A DNA stretch of 64,000 bases, taken from Actinoplanes octamycinicus (GTDB taxonomy: Bacteria > Actinomycetota > Actinomycetes > Mycobacteriales > Micromonosporaceae). The stretch covers positions 62,001 to 126,000 of the forward strand of contig NZ_JACHNB010000001.1 of the NCBI RefSeq assembly GCF_014205225.1, written 5' to 3'. Within the stretch, counting starts at the first letter, position 1. The number at the start of each line of letters is the position of its first letter. Under the pieces are notes generated by a model, which did no database searches, was not told the DNA's origin, and saw only the letters and a list, made by a program, of their open reading frames with translations. Positions 50,874 to 59,288 of this stretch are shown here, in pieces. The position numbers were made by a program, and so were the translations under genes.

Positions 50874-51923
50874 TCACCCTTTCAGCAGCGGGAGGCTCGC
50901 CCGCACCGAGAAGCCCCGGGTGGTGGGTCCGGCGGTGAGCGCCCCGCCGAGCGCGGCCACCCGCTCGCGCATCCCGGAGATCCCGTGCCCGTCGGCGGCC
51001 GGCTCGGCCCCGGACCCATCGTCCCGCACGTCGACCAGCACGCCGTCCGACGCGTACCGGACGGTGACCACCGCCCGGGTGGCCCCGGCGTGCTTGACCG
51101 TGTTGGTCAGCGCCTCCTGCACCACCCGGTAGACCGCGATGGCGACCGGCGCCGGCACCTCGACCGGGTCGCCGAACTCGTTCAGCGAGACCGGCAACCC
51201 GGCCGCCCGGACCTGCTCGACCAGCCGGGCCAGGCCGCCCAGGCCGGGCACCTCGCCGCCGCGCAGCACCCCGACCAGCGCGTGCAGGTCGGTCATCGCC
51301 CGGCCGCGGACCTCCTGGGCCAGCTTCAGCGAGGCGCGCGCCTCGGCCGGGTCGTCGTCGAAGGCGTCCATCGCCACGTTCAGGTGCACGCCCACCACGG
51401 CGAGCGTGTGCGAGACGACGTCGTGCAGGTCGCGGGCGATCTCCACGTGCGCCTGCGCGGACCGGCGCTGGTCCAGCTCGGCGCGCCAGCGGGTGGTGTT
51501 CCGGTAGGCGACCGTCCCGGCCAGCGCCGCGGTCAGCCACAGCCCCTCACCCCCCAGATGGGCGAACACCCAGTCGGTGGAATGCCGGTCGACTGCCCAG
51601 TCCCAGGCGGCGCCGTACCAGAGGAAGATCACCGCGACCGCGACGGCGGTCCGCGGGTGCCCGGCCAGCACCGTGACCACCAGGGCGGCGGTGGCCGGCC
51701 ACACCCAGCCGGACCCGATCAGCTCGGACGAGCGCCAGCCCGCGACGATCAGCACCGAGAGCAGCAGCGCGGTCCGCGGCCGGCGACGGGCCAGCAGCAC
51801 CAGCCCGGCGAGCATGACGGCCAGTGAGACAGTCATCACATTCTGCGCGTTTCCGCCGGTCATGGCGAGACCGGCGGGGATCCCGGCGAGCGTCGCGGCG
51901 GCGGCGAGATAGATGAAGTTCAT
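50874..51923 (-). CDS. NarL-type (HisKA_3) membrane sensor histidine kinase
   Basis: A 349-residue kinase: five to six membrane helices in residues 1-130 (YLAAAATLAGIPAGLAM, VSLAVMLAGLVLLA and others), HisKA_3 box VEIARDLHDVVSHTLAVVGV with the phosphorylated His, N-box VVQEALTNTVKHAGA, and ATP-lid glycines VRDDGSGAEPAADGHGISGM. ATG 51923 is the first start in the frame after the noncoding region. Promoter region contains a 16-bp perfect palindrome at 52005. Confidence 0.92.
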   Translation of the reverse strand: MNFIYLAAAATLAGIPAGLAMTGGNAQNVMTVSLAVMLAGLVLLARRRPRTALLLSVLIVAGWRSSELIGSGWVWPATAALVVTVLAGHPRTAVAVAVIFLWYGAAWDWAVDRHSTDWVFAHLGGEGLWLTAALAGTVAYRNTTRWRAELDQRRSAQAHVEIARDLHDVVSHTLAVVGVHLNVAMDAFDDDPAEARASLKLAQEVRGRAMTDLHALVGVLRGGEVPGLGGLARLVEQVRAAGLPVSLNEFGDPVEVPAPVAIAVYRVVQEALTNTVKHAGATRAVVTVRYASDGVLVDVRDDGSGAEPAADGHGISGMRERVAALGGALTAGPTTRGFSVRASLPLLKG

Positions 51924-52004
51924 GCTCAGGACGCTAGGCGCGACGCCCGGCCCGGCGCGTCGTCCGGCAGTAGTCACCCGCATCGACGCCTCCCGCGTAC
52001 GAGC

Positions 52005-52020
52005 TACATCGTTCGATGTA
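52005..52020. promoter_or_regulatory. Perfect palindrome between the kinase and SMI1 genes
   Basis: TACATCG TT CGATGTA is a perfect inverted repeat with a two-base centre. It lies 81 bases before the kinase ATG and 27 bases before the GTG of the SMI1-like gene, so it could control either or both. Confidence 0.45.
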
Positions 52021-52047
52021 TGCCGCCTCGCTGGTTAAGGTAATCGA

Positions 52048-52569
52048 GTGACCGCCGCGGAACTGCTCGCCGCTTCAGGCCGCTTCTCGATCGCGCCCGG
52101 CCTGTCCGATCGTGAACTCAGTGACCTGGAGGCCGAGTTCGGCTTCACGTTCGCTCCGGACCACCGCGCCTTCCTCGCGGCCGGCCTGCCCACCGGCATC
52201 GGCTGGCCGGACTGGCGAGGCCGCGACCGGTCCGCGCTGCGCGCCGCGGTGACCGCGCCGGTCGAGGGCGTGCTGTTCGACGTGGCCGAAAATGATTTCT
52301 GGTACGAGGGGTGGGGCGCCCCGTTCGGCGACCGGGTCGCCACCGCCCGGGCCGGCCTGATGATCGCGCCCCGGATGGTCCCGCTCTACGCCCACCGCTA
52401 CCTGCCGGCCGCGATCCCGGGCCATCCGGTGCTCTCCATCTACCAGAGCGACGTGCTCTGTTACGGCGCCGACCTGACCGACTGGCTGAACCGCGAGTTC
52501 GGCCTCGGCGAGCCGGCCAACCGCCGGGTCCGCGCCACCGTCCCGTTCTGGAGCGCCCTGGCGTCCTGA
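52048..52569 (+). CDS. SMI1/KNR4-family (SUKH-like) protein
   Basis: A 173-residue SUKH-superfamily protein: GLSDRELSDLEAEFGFTFAP, DHRAFLAAGLPTGIGWPDW, FWYEGWGAPFGDR, then PLYAHRYLPAAIPGHPVLSI and DLTDWLNREFGL. SUKH proteins often act as immunity proteins against toxins in bacterial conflict systems, but no toxin gene is next to it; many are solitary. GTG start at 52048. Cytosolic. Confidence 0.82.
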   Translation: MTAAELLAASGRFSIAPGLSDRELSDLEAEFGFTFAPDHRAFLAAGLPTGIGWPDWRGRDRSALRAAVTAPVEGVLFDVAENDFWYEGWGAPFGDRVATARAGLMIAPRMVPLYAHRYLPAAIPGHPVLSIYQSDVLCYGADLTDWLNREFGLGEPANRRVRATVPFWSALAS

Positions 52570-52589
52570 AAGCTCAGCCTCCGGAAAGC

Positions 52590-53555
52590 TCAGCCTCCGG
52601 AGGCTTCCCGCTTCGCCTTGGCCCGGCGCTTCCCCTCGTGCATGGCCTGGACCCGGGCCACCGGGATGGTGTGCCCCTCGGCCACCAGATCGCCGGGCAG
52701 CGTCTGCGGCGCCGGCATCGCGGCCGCCCACGGGTCGGCGTCGCCCAGCAGCCCGACCGCGGTGTGCACGGTGAAGTCCGCCGGGGTCACGTCGTCCAGC
52801 TGGTCCCAGGAGACCGGGAACGACACCGGGACACCGGGACGGATCCGCGGGCTGTAGGCGGCCGCCACCGTCGCCCCACCGGCCCGGGTCGCGTCCAGGA
52901 ACACCTTCCCGTGCCGGTCCTCGCGGATGAACGCGGTGGTCGCCAGCTCCGGGTCGATCCGCTCGGCGCGGGCCGCGACGGCCCGCTGGGCGGCCGCCAC
53001 GTCCTCCGGCGCCGGGTCGCCGCCGAGCGGCACGAAGATGTGCAGCCCCTTGGAACCGCTGGTCTTCACCGCCCCGGCCAGCCCGCAGTCGGACAGCGCC
53101 TGCCGGACCAGCCGGGCCGCGCCGACCACCACCGCGAAGGAGTCACCCGGCGGCGGGTCCAGGTCCATGATCAGGTGGGTCTGCCGGTGCGGGGCGTCGA
53201 TCGTGGCCAGCGCCGGGTGGAACTCGACGGCCCGCTGGTTGCCGAACCAGAGCAGGGTGCGCCGGTCGTTGCCGAGCGCGTAGACCACCTCACGGTGCGA
53301 CGCCTCCGCCCACACCTTGGTCCGCGGCACCCACTCCGGGGTGTATTTCGGCAGGTTCTTCTGCATGAACTGGTCCTGGCCGCGAAGCACCCGGATCACC
53401 GAGAGCGGCCGGTCCCGCAGCACCGGGATCAGCCGGCCGGCCATCGCGTCCAGATAGTCGATCAGGTCCCGCTTGGTGGCCGCGGCCCCCGGGAAGATCT
53501 CCTGATCCAGATTGGTCAGCGGCACACCGTCGCGCTCGTCAGCCATGCCGTCCAT
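52590..53555 (-). CDS. LigD-type DNA polymerase/primase domain protein (stand-alone)
   Basis: A 321-residue stand-alone archaeo-eukaryotic primase-like polymerase as found in LigD. Motifs: TNLDQEIFPGAAATKRDLID at the start, VLRGQDQFMQKNLPKY, HLIMDLDPPPGDSF with the catalytic Asp pair, VKTSGSKGLHIFVPL and FLDATRAGGATVAAAYSPR. It would extend DNA or add ribonucleotides during end joining or another repair pathway; no ligase or Ku gene is present in the window. The ATG at 53555 shares a base with the stop of the upstream gene (TGATG), which favours it over the ATG at 53546. Confidence 0.88.
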   Translation of the reverse strand: MDGMADERDGVPLTNLDQEIFPGAAATKRDLIDYLDAMAGRLIPVLRDRPLSVIRVLRGQDQFMQKNLPKYTPEWVPRTKVWAEASHREVVYALGNDRRTLLWFGNQRAVEFHPALATIDAPHRQTHLIMDLDPPPGDSFAVVVGAARLVRQALSDCGLAGAVKTSGSKGLHIFVPLGGDPAPEDVAAAQRAVAARAERIDPELATTAFIREDRHGKVFLDATRAGGATVAAAYSPRIRPGVPVSFPVSWDQLDDVTPADFTVHTAVGLLGDADPWAAAMPAPQTLPGDLVAEGHTIPVARVQAMHEGKRRAKAKREASGG

Positions 53556-53959
53556 CATCCACCGGGACAGCGGGTGTCGCCGCCGCTGCGCTCCACGCAC
53601 TGCGAGATCGTCGGCGTCGGGGCAGGCGGCGGCGGTCGCCGCACGACGCCGATCTCGTCCAGCGCGACCGGCGTCATCAGTCCGCCGAGGACCAGCCCGC
53701 CCAGGGTGAGCACCGCGCACACCGAGGCGTAGATCCGCCGCCGGCCGGCCACGCCGATCAGGGTGGCCGCGAGCGGGGCGACGACCAGCAGGACCGCGCA
53801 GGCCAGCAGGAACCAGCCGCCGCGCACCGGATCCTTCGCCTCGGTGTCGGGCAGGCGGAACGAACAGCTCAGCGCCACCACGAACAGCATCGGCGCACCG
53901 ACCAGCCAGACGATCAGCAGGCCGGTCATCCATCCCGCCGCCGGTCGCACGCCGGGCAC
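53555..53959 (-). CDS. Small multi-pass membrane protein of unknown function
   Basis: A 134-residue protein with three hydrophobic stretches (WMTGLLIVWLVGAPMLFVVA, FLLACAVLLVVAPLAATLIG, YASVCAVLTLGGLVLGGLMT) and a Pro-rich, Cys-containing tail (RRPPPPAPTPTISQCVERSG). GTG 53959 is preceded by GGGGGAG, only two bases after the stop of the gene before it; a GTG 33 bases earlier is less likely. Operon with the LigD-type polymerase gene downstream and the small CxxC protein upstream. No family recognised. Confidence 0.7.
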   Translation of the reverse strand: MPGVRPAAGWMTGLLIVWLVGAPMLFVVALSCSFRLPDTEAKDPVRGGWFLLACAVLLVVAPLAATLIGVAGRRRIYASVCAVLTLGGLVLGGLMTPVALDEIGVVRRPPPPAPTPTISQCVERSGGDTRCPGG

Positions 53960-53960
53960 G

Positions 53961-54293
53961 TCACTCCCCCGCGAACCGGGCGGCGAGGTCACGATGCCGG
54001 GCCACCGCCCGCGCCGAGTCCTCCCCGTCGACGGTCGCCCCGGGCATCCGGAACAGCGTCTCCAGCTCGTCGGCGAACCGCCGGTGCTGCTCGCTCGCGT
54101 ACTCCCGGCAGGGCAGGCAGGTCACGCTCGCCGGGCGCGGCGACGTCATGGCCCGCGGCACCCGTTGCCCGCACCCGGTCGCCACCTCGGCCGGCAGGTC
54201 CGCCACCAGCCCGAAGGTCCGGGCCAGCAGGTTGCGCACGTCCGCCCCGGCGCGCACCAGGTTCACCTCGACGTGCACATGCGGATCGGTCAC
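53961..54293 (-). CDS. Small CxxC-containing hypothetical protein
   Basis: A 110-residue protein starting at a GTG. It contains an N-terminal TDPHVHVEVNLVRAGADVRN, ATGCGQRVPRAMTS and VTCLPCREYASEQH; the three cysteines with the flanking His could bind zinc or form a disulfide, but this is not proven. The same arrangement seems to occur as an unnamed conserved protein in actinobacteria. First of three closely packed genes leading to the LigD-type polymerase. Confidence 0.62.
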   Translation of the reverse strand: MTDPHVHVEVNLVRAGADVRNLLARTFGLVADLPAEVATGCGQRVPRAMTSPRPASVTCLPCREYASEQHRRFADELETLFRMPGATVDGEDSARAVARHRDLAARFAGE

Positions 54294-54348
54294 GGTCGCA
54301 GCTTCTCACGGTTGTCACTTCTCGGTACGCCCCGAGCCCGTCCCGCGG

Positions 54349-54741
54349 TCACCGGCGGCGGAGCCAGGCCAGCGCCAGAGCCGGCGGGAGCACGCCGACC
54401 AGGTACCAGAACAGGTCACCCGGGTCGAAGCTCACGCCGAGCACCAGCCGGGCCACCACGCTGCGCGCCGACAGCTCCGCCGGGATCGGGGTGAGCTGCA
54501 GGAACTCGACCGCCCAGCACCATCCGGCGGCGATCAGCGCGACCCGGACGACCGGCAGCCGCGGCCACAGGGCGACCACCCCGGCGAAGACCGCGCTCGC
54601 GTAGAGCGCCGTCCCGGTGGCCTGCTCGACCAGCCCGGTGCTCAGCATCGGGCTGCCGGTGACCGCCCGGATCGCGAAGGCCAGCAGCACACAGCCCACC
54701 GCGGCGCCGGCCGCCGGGAGCCGGGTGCGCAGATCGGACAC
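54349..54741 (-). CDS. DUF2809-type membrane protein
   Basis: A 130-residue membrane protein with four helices and the DUF2809 landmarks ALYASAVFAGVVALWPRLPV, WCWAVEFLQLTPIP, SFDPGDLFWYLVGVLPPALA. Family function unknown; probably in the cytoplasmic membrane. GTG 54741 gives the expected length. Follows the PPOX-type gene on the same strand with a 23-base gap. Confidence 0.78.
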   Translation of the reverse strand: MSDLRTRLPAAGAAVGCVLLAFAIRAVTGSPMLSTGLVEQATGTALYASAVFAGVVALWPRLPVVRVALIAAGWCWAVEFLQLTPIPAELSARSVVARLVLGVSFDPGDLFWYLVGVLPPALALAWLRRR

Positions 54742-54764
54742 GCGCAGCAGGTTACCGGGCCGGC

Positions 54765-55205
54765 TCAAGCCGCCGGGTAGATCCGGACCGGGGTGATCAG
54801 GACGGCGGCCCGGCGCTGCTCGGCCATGGTCCGGTCGAACTCCGGCCAGTCGTCGTGGGTGCCGCCGGCCGCCGTGAAGATCTCGCGGAGCAGCAGGCGC
54901 AGACGCTCCGGGTCGAGCCACGGCTGCGGGTCGTCCGGGCCGGCCAGCTGGGCCCGGCCCTCGACGGTGGCATAGCGCCAGCCGCTGCGGAAGGCGACCG
55001 CCAGGGCCGGCCGCTCCCGCAGGTTGCGCAGCTTCACCGGGCCGTAGGTGACGAAGGCCAGCACCCGCGAGCCGTCCGCCGGGTGGTCGATCACGCCGGT
55101 GTTGACCAGCGTGGACTGCACGGATCCGTCGGCCCGGGCGGTGGACACGATGGCCAGTCCGGTCTCGCTCCGGCTCAGCTCCCAGGCACCCTCAAGCGTG
55201 GTCAC
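54765..55205 (-). CDS. PPOX-class F420-dependent oxidoreductase-like protein
   Basis: A 146-residue split-barrel flavin/F420-binding protein of the TIGR03618 type: VTTLEGAWELSRSETGLAIV, VLAFVTYGPVKLRNLRERPA, LAVAFRSGWRYATVEGRAQL and the C-terminal AEQRRAAVLITPVRIYPAA. These actinobacterial proteins use F420 or FMN to reduce small substrates. The physiological substrate is unknown. GTG 55205 chosen because the similarity begins there. Divergent from the LLM-class gene, another F420-type enzyme. Confidence 0.83.
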   Translation of the reverse strand: MTTLEGAWELSRSETGLAIVSTARADGSVQSTLVNTGVIDHPADGSRVLAFVTYGPVKLRNLRERPALAVAFRSGWRYATVEGRAQLAGPDDPQPWLDPERLRLLLREIFTAAGGTHDDWPEFDRTMAEQRRAAVLITPVRIYPAA

Positions 55206-55335
55206 CCGCCCAAGGTAGCGGGCCGGGGGGTGGGGGCGCGCCCCCGTCCGGGGTGGGCAGCCCCCCTCGCACGGGACGGTCACGGCGCACAAGCTGCTCG
55301 CGCAGGGTCCGGAGCCCGCGCAGTAGCCTGCACGG

Positions 55336-56211
55336 GTGCTGATCAGTTTCGGATGTCCGGTGTCCGGCGCGTGGGCCCGGCCGGAGACGCTGACGTCGAT
55401 CGCCCAGCAGGCGGAGGAGCTCGGCTACCACGGCCTCTGGGCGTTCCAGCGGCTGCTCGTCGGCCAGGAGCAGGAGCTGGCCCCGGTCTACCACAGCGTG
55501 CTCGACCCGATCGTCGCGCTGACCTGGGCCGGGGCCGCCACCTCCCGGATCCGGCTGGGCGTCTCGGTGCTCAACCTGCCCTACGTGTCACCGGCCTACC
55601 TGGCGAAACAGGCCGGGACGCTGGACCGGCTCACCGGCGGCCGCTTCGACCTCGGGCTGGGCACCGGCTGGTCGGAGCCGGAGTTCGCGGCCACCGGATC
55701 CGACCCGAAGCCGCGCGGCCGGCGTACCGAGGAGTACCTGGCCGTGCTGCGTACCCTCTTCACCGACGAGGTGTCCGCTTTCGACGGCGAGTTCTACCGG
55801 GTGCCGCCGAGCCGGATGCGCCCGCTCCCGGCCCGGGCCGGCGGGCCGCCGATCCTGCTCGGCGGCAGCGCCGAGATCGCGCTGCGGCGGGCCGGGCGGA
55901 TCGCCGCCGGATGGGTGAGCAGCAGCCGGGCCAGCCTCGCCGAGATCGAGCGCGGGGCCCGGGTGGTCCGGGAGGCAGCGGCCGCGGCCGGCAAGGACCC
56001 GGATTCGGTACGGGTGGTGGTGCGCGCCGTGGTCAGCCCCGAGTGGTCCTGGGCCGAGATGCGCGCCCAGGCCCGGCGGTACGCGGAGGCCGGCGCCACC
56101 GAGCTGTTCTACGAGCCGAACTGGGATCCGCGGATCGGCGGGCCGGACGCGGATCCGGACCAGGCCGCCGCGCTCGGCAAGGAGATGCTGGTCAATCTCG
56201 CACCGGAGTGA
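55336..56211 (+). CDS. LLM-class F420-dependent oxidoreductase
   Basis: A 291-residue luciferase-like monooxygenase-fold enzyme: LTSIAQQAEELGYHGLWAFQ, LGVSVLNLPYVSPAYLAKQA, GTLDRLTGGRFDLGLGTGWS, PPILLGGSAEIALRRAGRIA, GWVSSS. F420-dependent members move hydride between the deazaflavin and small organic substrates. Slightly shorter than many family members but complete. GTG start at 55336. Neighbour of the PPOX-type protein, so the two F420-type genes may share a role. Confidence 0.88.
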   Translation: MLISFGCPVSGAWARPETLTSIAQQAEELGYHGLWAFQRLLVGQEQELAPVYHSVLDPIVALTWAGAATSRIRLGVSVLNLPYVSPAYLAKQAGTLDRLTGGRFDLGLGTGWSEPEFAATGSDPKPRGRRTEEYLAVLRTLFTDEVSAFDGEFYRVPPSRMRPLPARAGGPPILLGGSAEIALRRAGRIAAGWVSSSRASLAEIERGARVVREAAAAAGKDPDSVRVVVRAVVSPEWSWAEMRAQARRYAEAGATELFYEPNWDPRIGGPDADPDQAAALGKEMLVNLAPE

Positions 56212-56244
56212 TCAGCAGGCCGGGCGGGTGTCTACCCTTGCCGG

Positions 56245-56871
56245 GTGGACCAACCCTCGCCGACCGTCTACCGGACCCGCTCCTGGACGAACCGGAACCG
56301 GGCGCTCGCCGGCCTGGCCGCGCTCGGCCTGCTGCTGATCGGCTACGCGATCGGGCGCTGGCAGGACACCCCGGCCGCGCCGGCCGCCGCCGCACCCGCG
56401 GCGCCCGTCTCCGCGCCCGCGTCCCCCTCGGCCGCCGCCTCCCCGTCCGCGACGCCCGAGCCGGTCCCGGTGAAGTACGGGCCGCTGCAGGCCGAGGCGG
56501 CCGACGAGCTGGCCGGGATCCAGACCCAGGACACCGAGGACGAGGGCGGCGGGCAGAACGTCGGCTGGATCAGCCGGAGCGACCACCTGCGGTTCGACGA
56601 CTTCGTCTTCGGGGAGGTGCCGGCCACGAAGGCGCGGTTCCGGGTGGCGTCCGGGGCCGCGGTGTCCGGGCGGGTGCAGATCCGGCTCGACACGCTGGAG
56701 AGCGAGCCGATCGGGCAGGTGTCGGTGAGCAACACCGGTGGGTGGCAGACGTGGCGTACCGATACCGCGGCGCTGACGCCGGTGACCGGTACGCACACCG
56801 TCTTCGTGACCTTCGCCGCCGATGACGACAGCGAGTTCATGAACGTGAACTGGATCCAGTTCGACCACTGA
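56245..56871 (+). CDS. Membrane-anchored protein with C-terminal CBM6-like domain
   Basis: A 208-residue protein. Residues about 18-40 are one membrane helix (ALAGLAALGLLLIGYAIG) with a basic flank; residues 45-75 form an Ala/Pro/Ser linker; residues about 80-208 form a carbohydrate-binding module of the CBM6 type: LQAEAADELAGIQTQDTEDE, NVGWISRSDHLRFDDFVF, VQIRLDTLESEPIGQV and MNVNWIQFDH. It likely displays the module outside the cell. No catalytic domain is attached. GTG start at 56245. Confidence 0.83.
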   Translation: MDQPSPTVYRTRSWTNRNRALAGLAALGLLLIGYAIGRWQDTPAAPAAAAPAAPVSAPASPSAAASPSATPEPVPVKYGPLQAEAADELAGIQTQDTEDEGGGQNVGWISRSDHLRFDDFVFGEVPATKARFRVASGAAVSGRVQIRLDTLESEPIGQVSVSNTGGWQTWRTDTAALTPVTGTHTVFVTFAADDDSEFMNVNWIQFDH

Positions 56872-56893
56872 GTGGTCGCCCTTCACCGCGTTC

Positions 56894-57301
56894 TCACGCG
56901 CCTGCGCCCGCCACGATCTCGATCTTGCGCGGCTTGCGCTCCTCCAGGAGCGGGATGCTCAGCGTGAGGACGCCCTGGTCGTAGCGGGCCTCCAGGCGGT
57001 CGGTGTCGAGCTTGTCGGAGAGTTGCACCTGCCGGCTGAAGACGCCGACCGGGCGCTCGGCGATCAGGTAGCGGACGCCCTCCCGCTCGGCGCGACCCCG
57101 CTGCGCCCGGACGGTCAGCACCTTGCCGTCGACGGTGATGTCGATCGACGCCGGGTCGACGCCGGGCAGGTCGATGTCGATGAAGAAGGTGTCGTCCGCG
57201 CGGTAGGCGTCGAGCCGGGCGCCCGCGGTCCGGGCGGAGGTCTCGAAGACCCGGGCGGTGAGACGCTCGAGGTCGCGCACGGTCGGGGTGCTGAGCAACA
57301 T
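56894..57301 (-). CDS. Hsp20/alpha-crystallin small heat-shock protein
   Basis: A 135-residue small heat-shock chaperone. The alpha-crystallin domain is visible: DDTFFIDIDLPGVDPASIDI, TVDGKVLTVRAQRGRAEREG, VRYLIAERPVGVFSRQVQLS, and the GVLTLSIPL motif, with an IEI end (RKIEIVAGAG). Holds unfolding proteins in the cytosol. Its promoter carries a perfect HspR operator, so it is under HspR/heat control. Convergent with the CBM6-type gene. Confidence 0.92.
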   Translation of the reverse strand: MLLSTPTVRDLERLTARVFETSARTAGARLDAYRADDTFFIDIDLPGVDPASIDITVDGKVLTVRAQRGRAEREGVRYLIAERPVGVFSRQVQLSDKLDTDRLEARYDQGVLTLSIPLLEERKPRKIEIVAGAGA

Positions 57302-57322
57302 GGGTGGTTCCTCGTTCCGTTA

Positions 57323-57343
57323 CTTGAGTGTGGGTGACTCAAG
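57323..57343 (-). promoter_or_regulatory. HAIR operator (HspR binding site) upstream of Hsp20
   Basis: CTTGAGT, seven bases, ACTCAAG: an exact match on both strands to the HspR-associated inverted repeat CTTGAGT-N7-ACTCAAG, 22 bases upstream of the hsp20 start. In actinobacteria HspR represses chaperone genes through this site. Confidence 0.93.
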
Positions 57344-57501
57344 TCTGCGAACCGAGAATTTCACGCTGCGATTCCCCCACGTTGTGGTGACGGCGGCCAC
57401 CACTCACGACCGGCGGGACGGGGCCGAGCGGCCGCCGGTTGCGAGCGTCAGGCCGACCGCCCAGCGCGGAGGTATTCCGCACCTCAGAACCCTTCGCCGT
57501 T

Positions 57502-57517
57502 TCGAACAGGTGTACTA
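57502..57517 (+). promoter_or_regulatory. Degenerate LexA (SOS) box upstream of dinB
   Basis: TCGAAC-AGGT-GTACTA keeps one perfect half and four of six bases of the other half of the actinobacterial SOS box TCGAAC-N4-GTTCGA, 11 bases before the GTG of dinB. A weak site at best. Confidence 0.35.
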
Positions 57518-57527
57518 AGCTGGCCCG

Positions 57528-58700
57528 GTGATCCTGCACGCTGACCTGGACTCTTTCTACGCGTCGGTCGAGCAGCGCGACGATCCGGCGCTGCGCGGCC
57601 GGCCGGTCCTGGTCGGCGGCGGCGTGGTGCTCGCCGCGTCGTACGAGGCGAAGGCCTGCGGGGTGCGCACCCCGATGAGCCTGAGCCGGGCCCGGGCGCT
57701 CTGCCCGCAGGCCGTGGTGGTGCCGCCGCGGATGAGCGCCTACTCGGCGGCCAGCAAGGCGGTGTTCGCGGTGTTCCGGGACACCACGCCGATCGTCGAG
57801 CCGATCTCGATCGACGAGGCGTTCCTCGCGGTCGACGGGCTGCGGCGGATCAGCGGGACGGCCGAGGAGATCGCCCGGCGGCTGCGCGCCGAGGTGCGCG
57901 CCCGGGCCGGGCTGCCGATCACCGTCGGCGTCGCCCGCACCAAGTTCCTGGCCAAGGTCGCCAGCGGCGTCGGCAAACCGGACGGCCTGCTGGTCGTCCC
58001 GCCCGGCGCCGAGTTGGAGTTCCTCCACCCGCTGCCGGTGGAGAAACTCTGGGGCGTCGGCCCCAAGACGGCCGCCAAGCTGCGCGAGCGCCAGATCCAC
58101 ACGGTCGGCCACGTGGCCCGGGTCGGCGAGGCCGCCCTGGTCGCGATGCTCGGCGCGCACGCCGGGCGGCACCTGCACGCGCTCGCCCACAACCACGATC
58201 CGCGGCGGGTCACCACCGGCGGGCGGCGCGGCTCCATCGGGGCGCAGTGCGCGCTCGGGCGGGGGCGGTCGTTCGACGAGGTGGAGGCGGTGCTGGCCGC
58301 CCTGGTCGACCGGGTGACGCACCGGATGCGCGGCGCCCACCGCGCCGGGCGCACGGTCACGCTGCGGCTCCGCTTCGCCGACTTCCAGCGCGTCACCCGG
58401 TCCCGCAGCCTGCTCAAAGCCACCATGCAGACCGGCGCCGTCCTGCGCACCGCCGTCGAGCTGCTGCACGAGGCCCGCCCGCTGATCACCGAGCGCGGCC
58501 TCACCTTGGTCGGCGTCGCCGTCAGCAACCTGGACGGCGAGGGCAACGTCCAGCTGGAGCTCCCGTTCACCAGCCCCCGCCAGGACGGCCTGGACGCCGC
58601 CGTCGACCAGGTCCGGAACCGCTTCGGAGCCACGTCCCTCCACCGAGCCGACATGCTGGGCCGCCACATGCACCCGTCCGTCCCCCTCCTCCCCGACTAA
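57528..58700 (+). CDS. dinB: DNA polymerase IV (Y-family)
   Basis: A 390-residue translesion polymerase. Catalytic palm: LHADLDSFYASVEQRDDPAL at the start with the first Asp, VEPISIDEAFLAVDGL with the second Asp and Glu. Finger segment KACGVRTPMSL; thumb helix-hairpin-helix LPVEKLWGVGPKTAAKLRER; little-finger domain from about residue 240 (GRGRSFDEVEAVL, TVTLRLRFADFQRVTRSRS). Copies past damaged bases. No canonical beta-clamp motif was identified in the last residues (HMHPSVPLLPD). GTG start at 57528. Confidence 0.93.
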   Translation: MILHADLDSFYASVEQRDDPALRGRPVLVGGGVVLAASYEAKACGVRTPMSLSRARALCPQAVVVPPRMSAYSAASKAVFAVFRDTTPIVEPISIDEAFLAVDGLRRISGTAEEIARRLRAEVRARAGLPITVGVARTKFLAKVASGVGKPDGLLVVPPGAELEFLHPLPVEKLWGVGPKTAAKLRERQIHTVGHVARVGEAALVAMLGAHAGRHLHALAHNHDPRRVTTGGRRGSIGAQCALGRGRSFDEVEAVLAALVDRVTHRMRGAHRAGRTVTLRLRFADFQRVTRSRSLLKATMQTGAVLRTAVELLHEARPLITERGLTLVGVAVSNLDGEGNVQLELPFTSPRQDGLDAAVDQVRNRFGATSLHRADMLGRHMHPSVPLLPD

Positions 58701-58860
58701 GTCCCCCTCCGGACCCGCACCGCGGCCGCGCCCGGTCCGCCACCTCCACCCGACCGCCGCACCACCCGGCCCGCCATCACCGAGACCACCGCGCCGGCAC
58801 GTGCCACCCGCGACACCAGACCACCCCTCCGTCACCAGACCGCCCCGCCACCAGCACCAC

Positions 58861-59040
58861 CGCGCTGACACTCGCCGCCCGCGACACCAGACCGGCCGAC
58901 CACCAGACCACCGCCACAACCGCGCTGACCCTCGCCGCCCGCGACACCAGACCGGCCGACCACCAGACCACCGCCACGACCGCGCTGACACTCGCCGCCC
59001 GCGACACCAGACCGCCCCACCACCACCGACACCACCGCGC
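58861..59040. repeat. 60-bp tandem repeat, three good units with diverged flanks
   Basis: Units start at 58861, 58921 and 58981 with CGCGCTGAC(A/C)CTCGCCGCCC and are exactly 60 bases apart; degraded copies of CGACACCAGACC extend the array to about 58801 and 59130. The period is divisible by three but no family-like protein results in any frame. Confidence 0.88.
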
Positions 59041-59288
59041 TGACGCTTACCGCCCCCGACACCAGACCGCCCGACCACCACGCCACCACCACCCAAACCA
59101 CCGCGCTGCTACTCCCGCCCGCGACACCAGACCGCCTCCTCCACCACCGGACCGCCAACCCAGGAGACCGCCAACCCACCGGACCGCCCACACCCGGACC
59201 GGCCAGACCGCGACCGCACGCCCAGACCCCGGGTGGCACCGGACGGTGTGCCGGGGGCTGGCCGGCGCCGCGACGGCCCCCAGTTCGG

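Noticed and set aside
52048..52569. SMI1-like gene as part of a toxin-immunity cluster
   Set aside because: No polymorphic toxin, secretion or second immunity gene lies nearby, so only a solitary SUKH protein can be supported.
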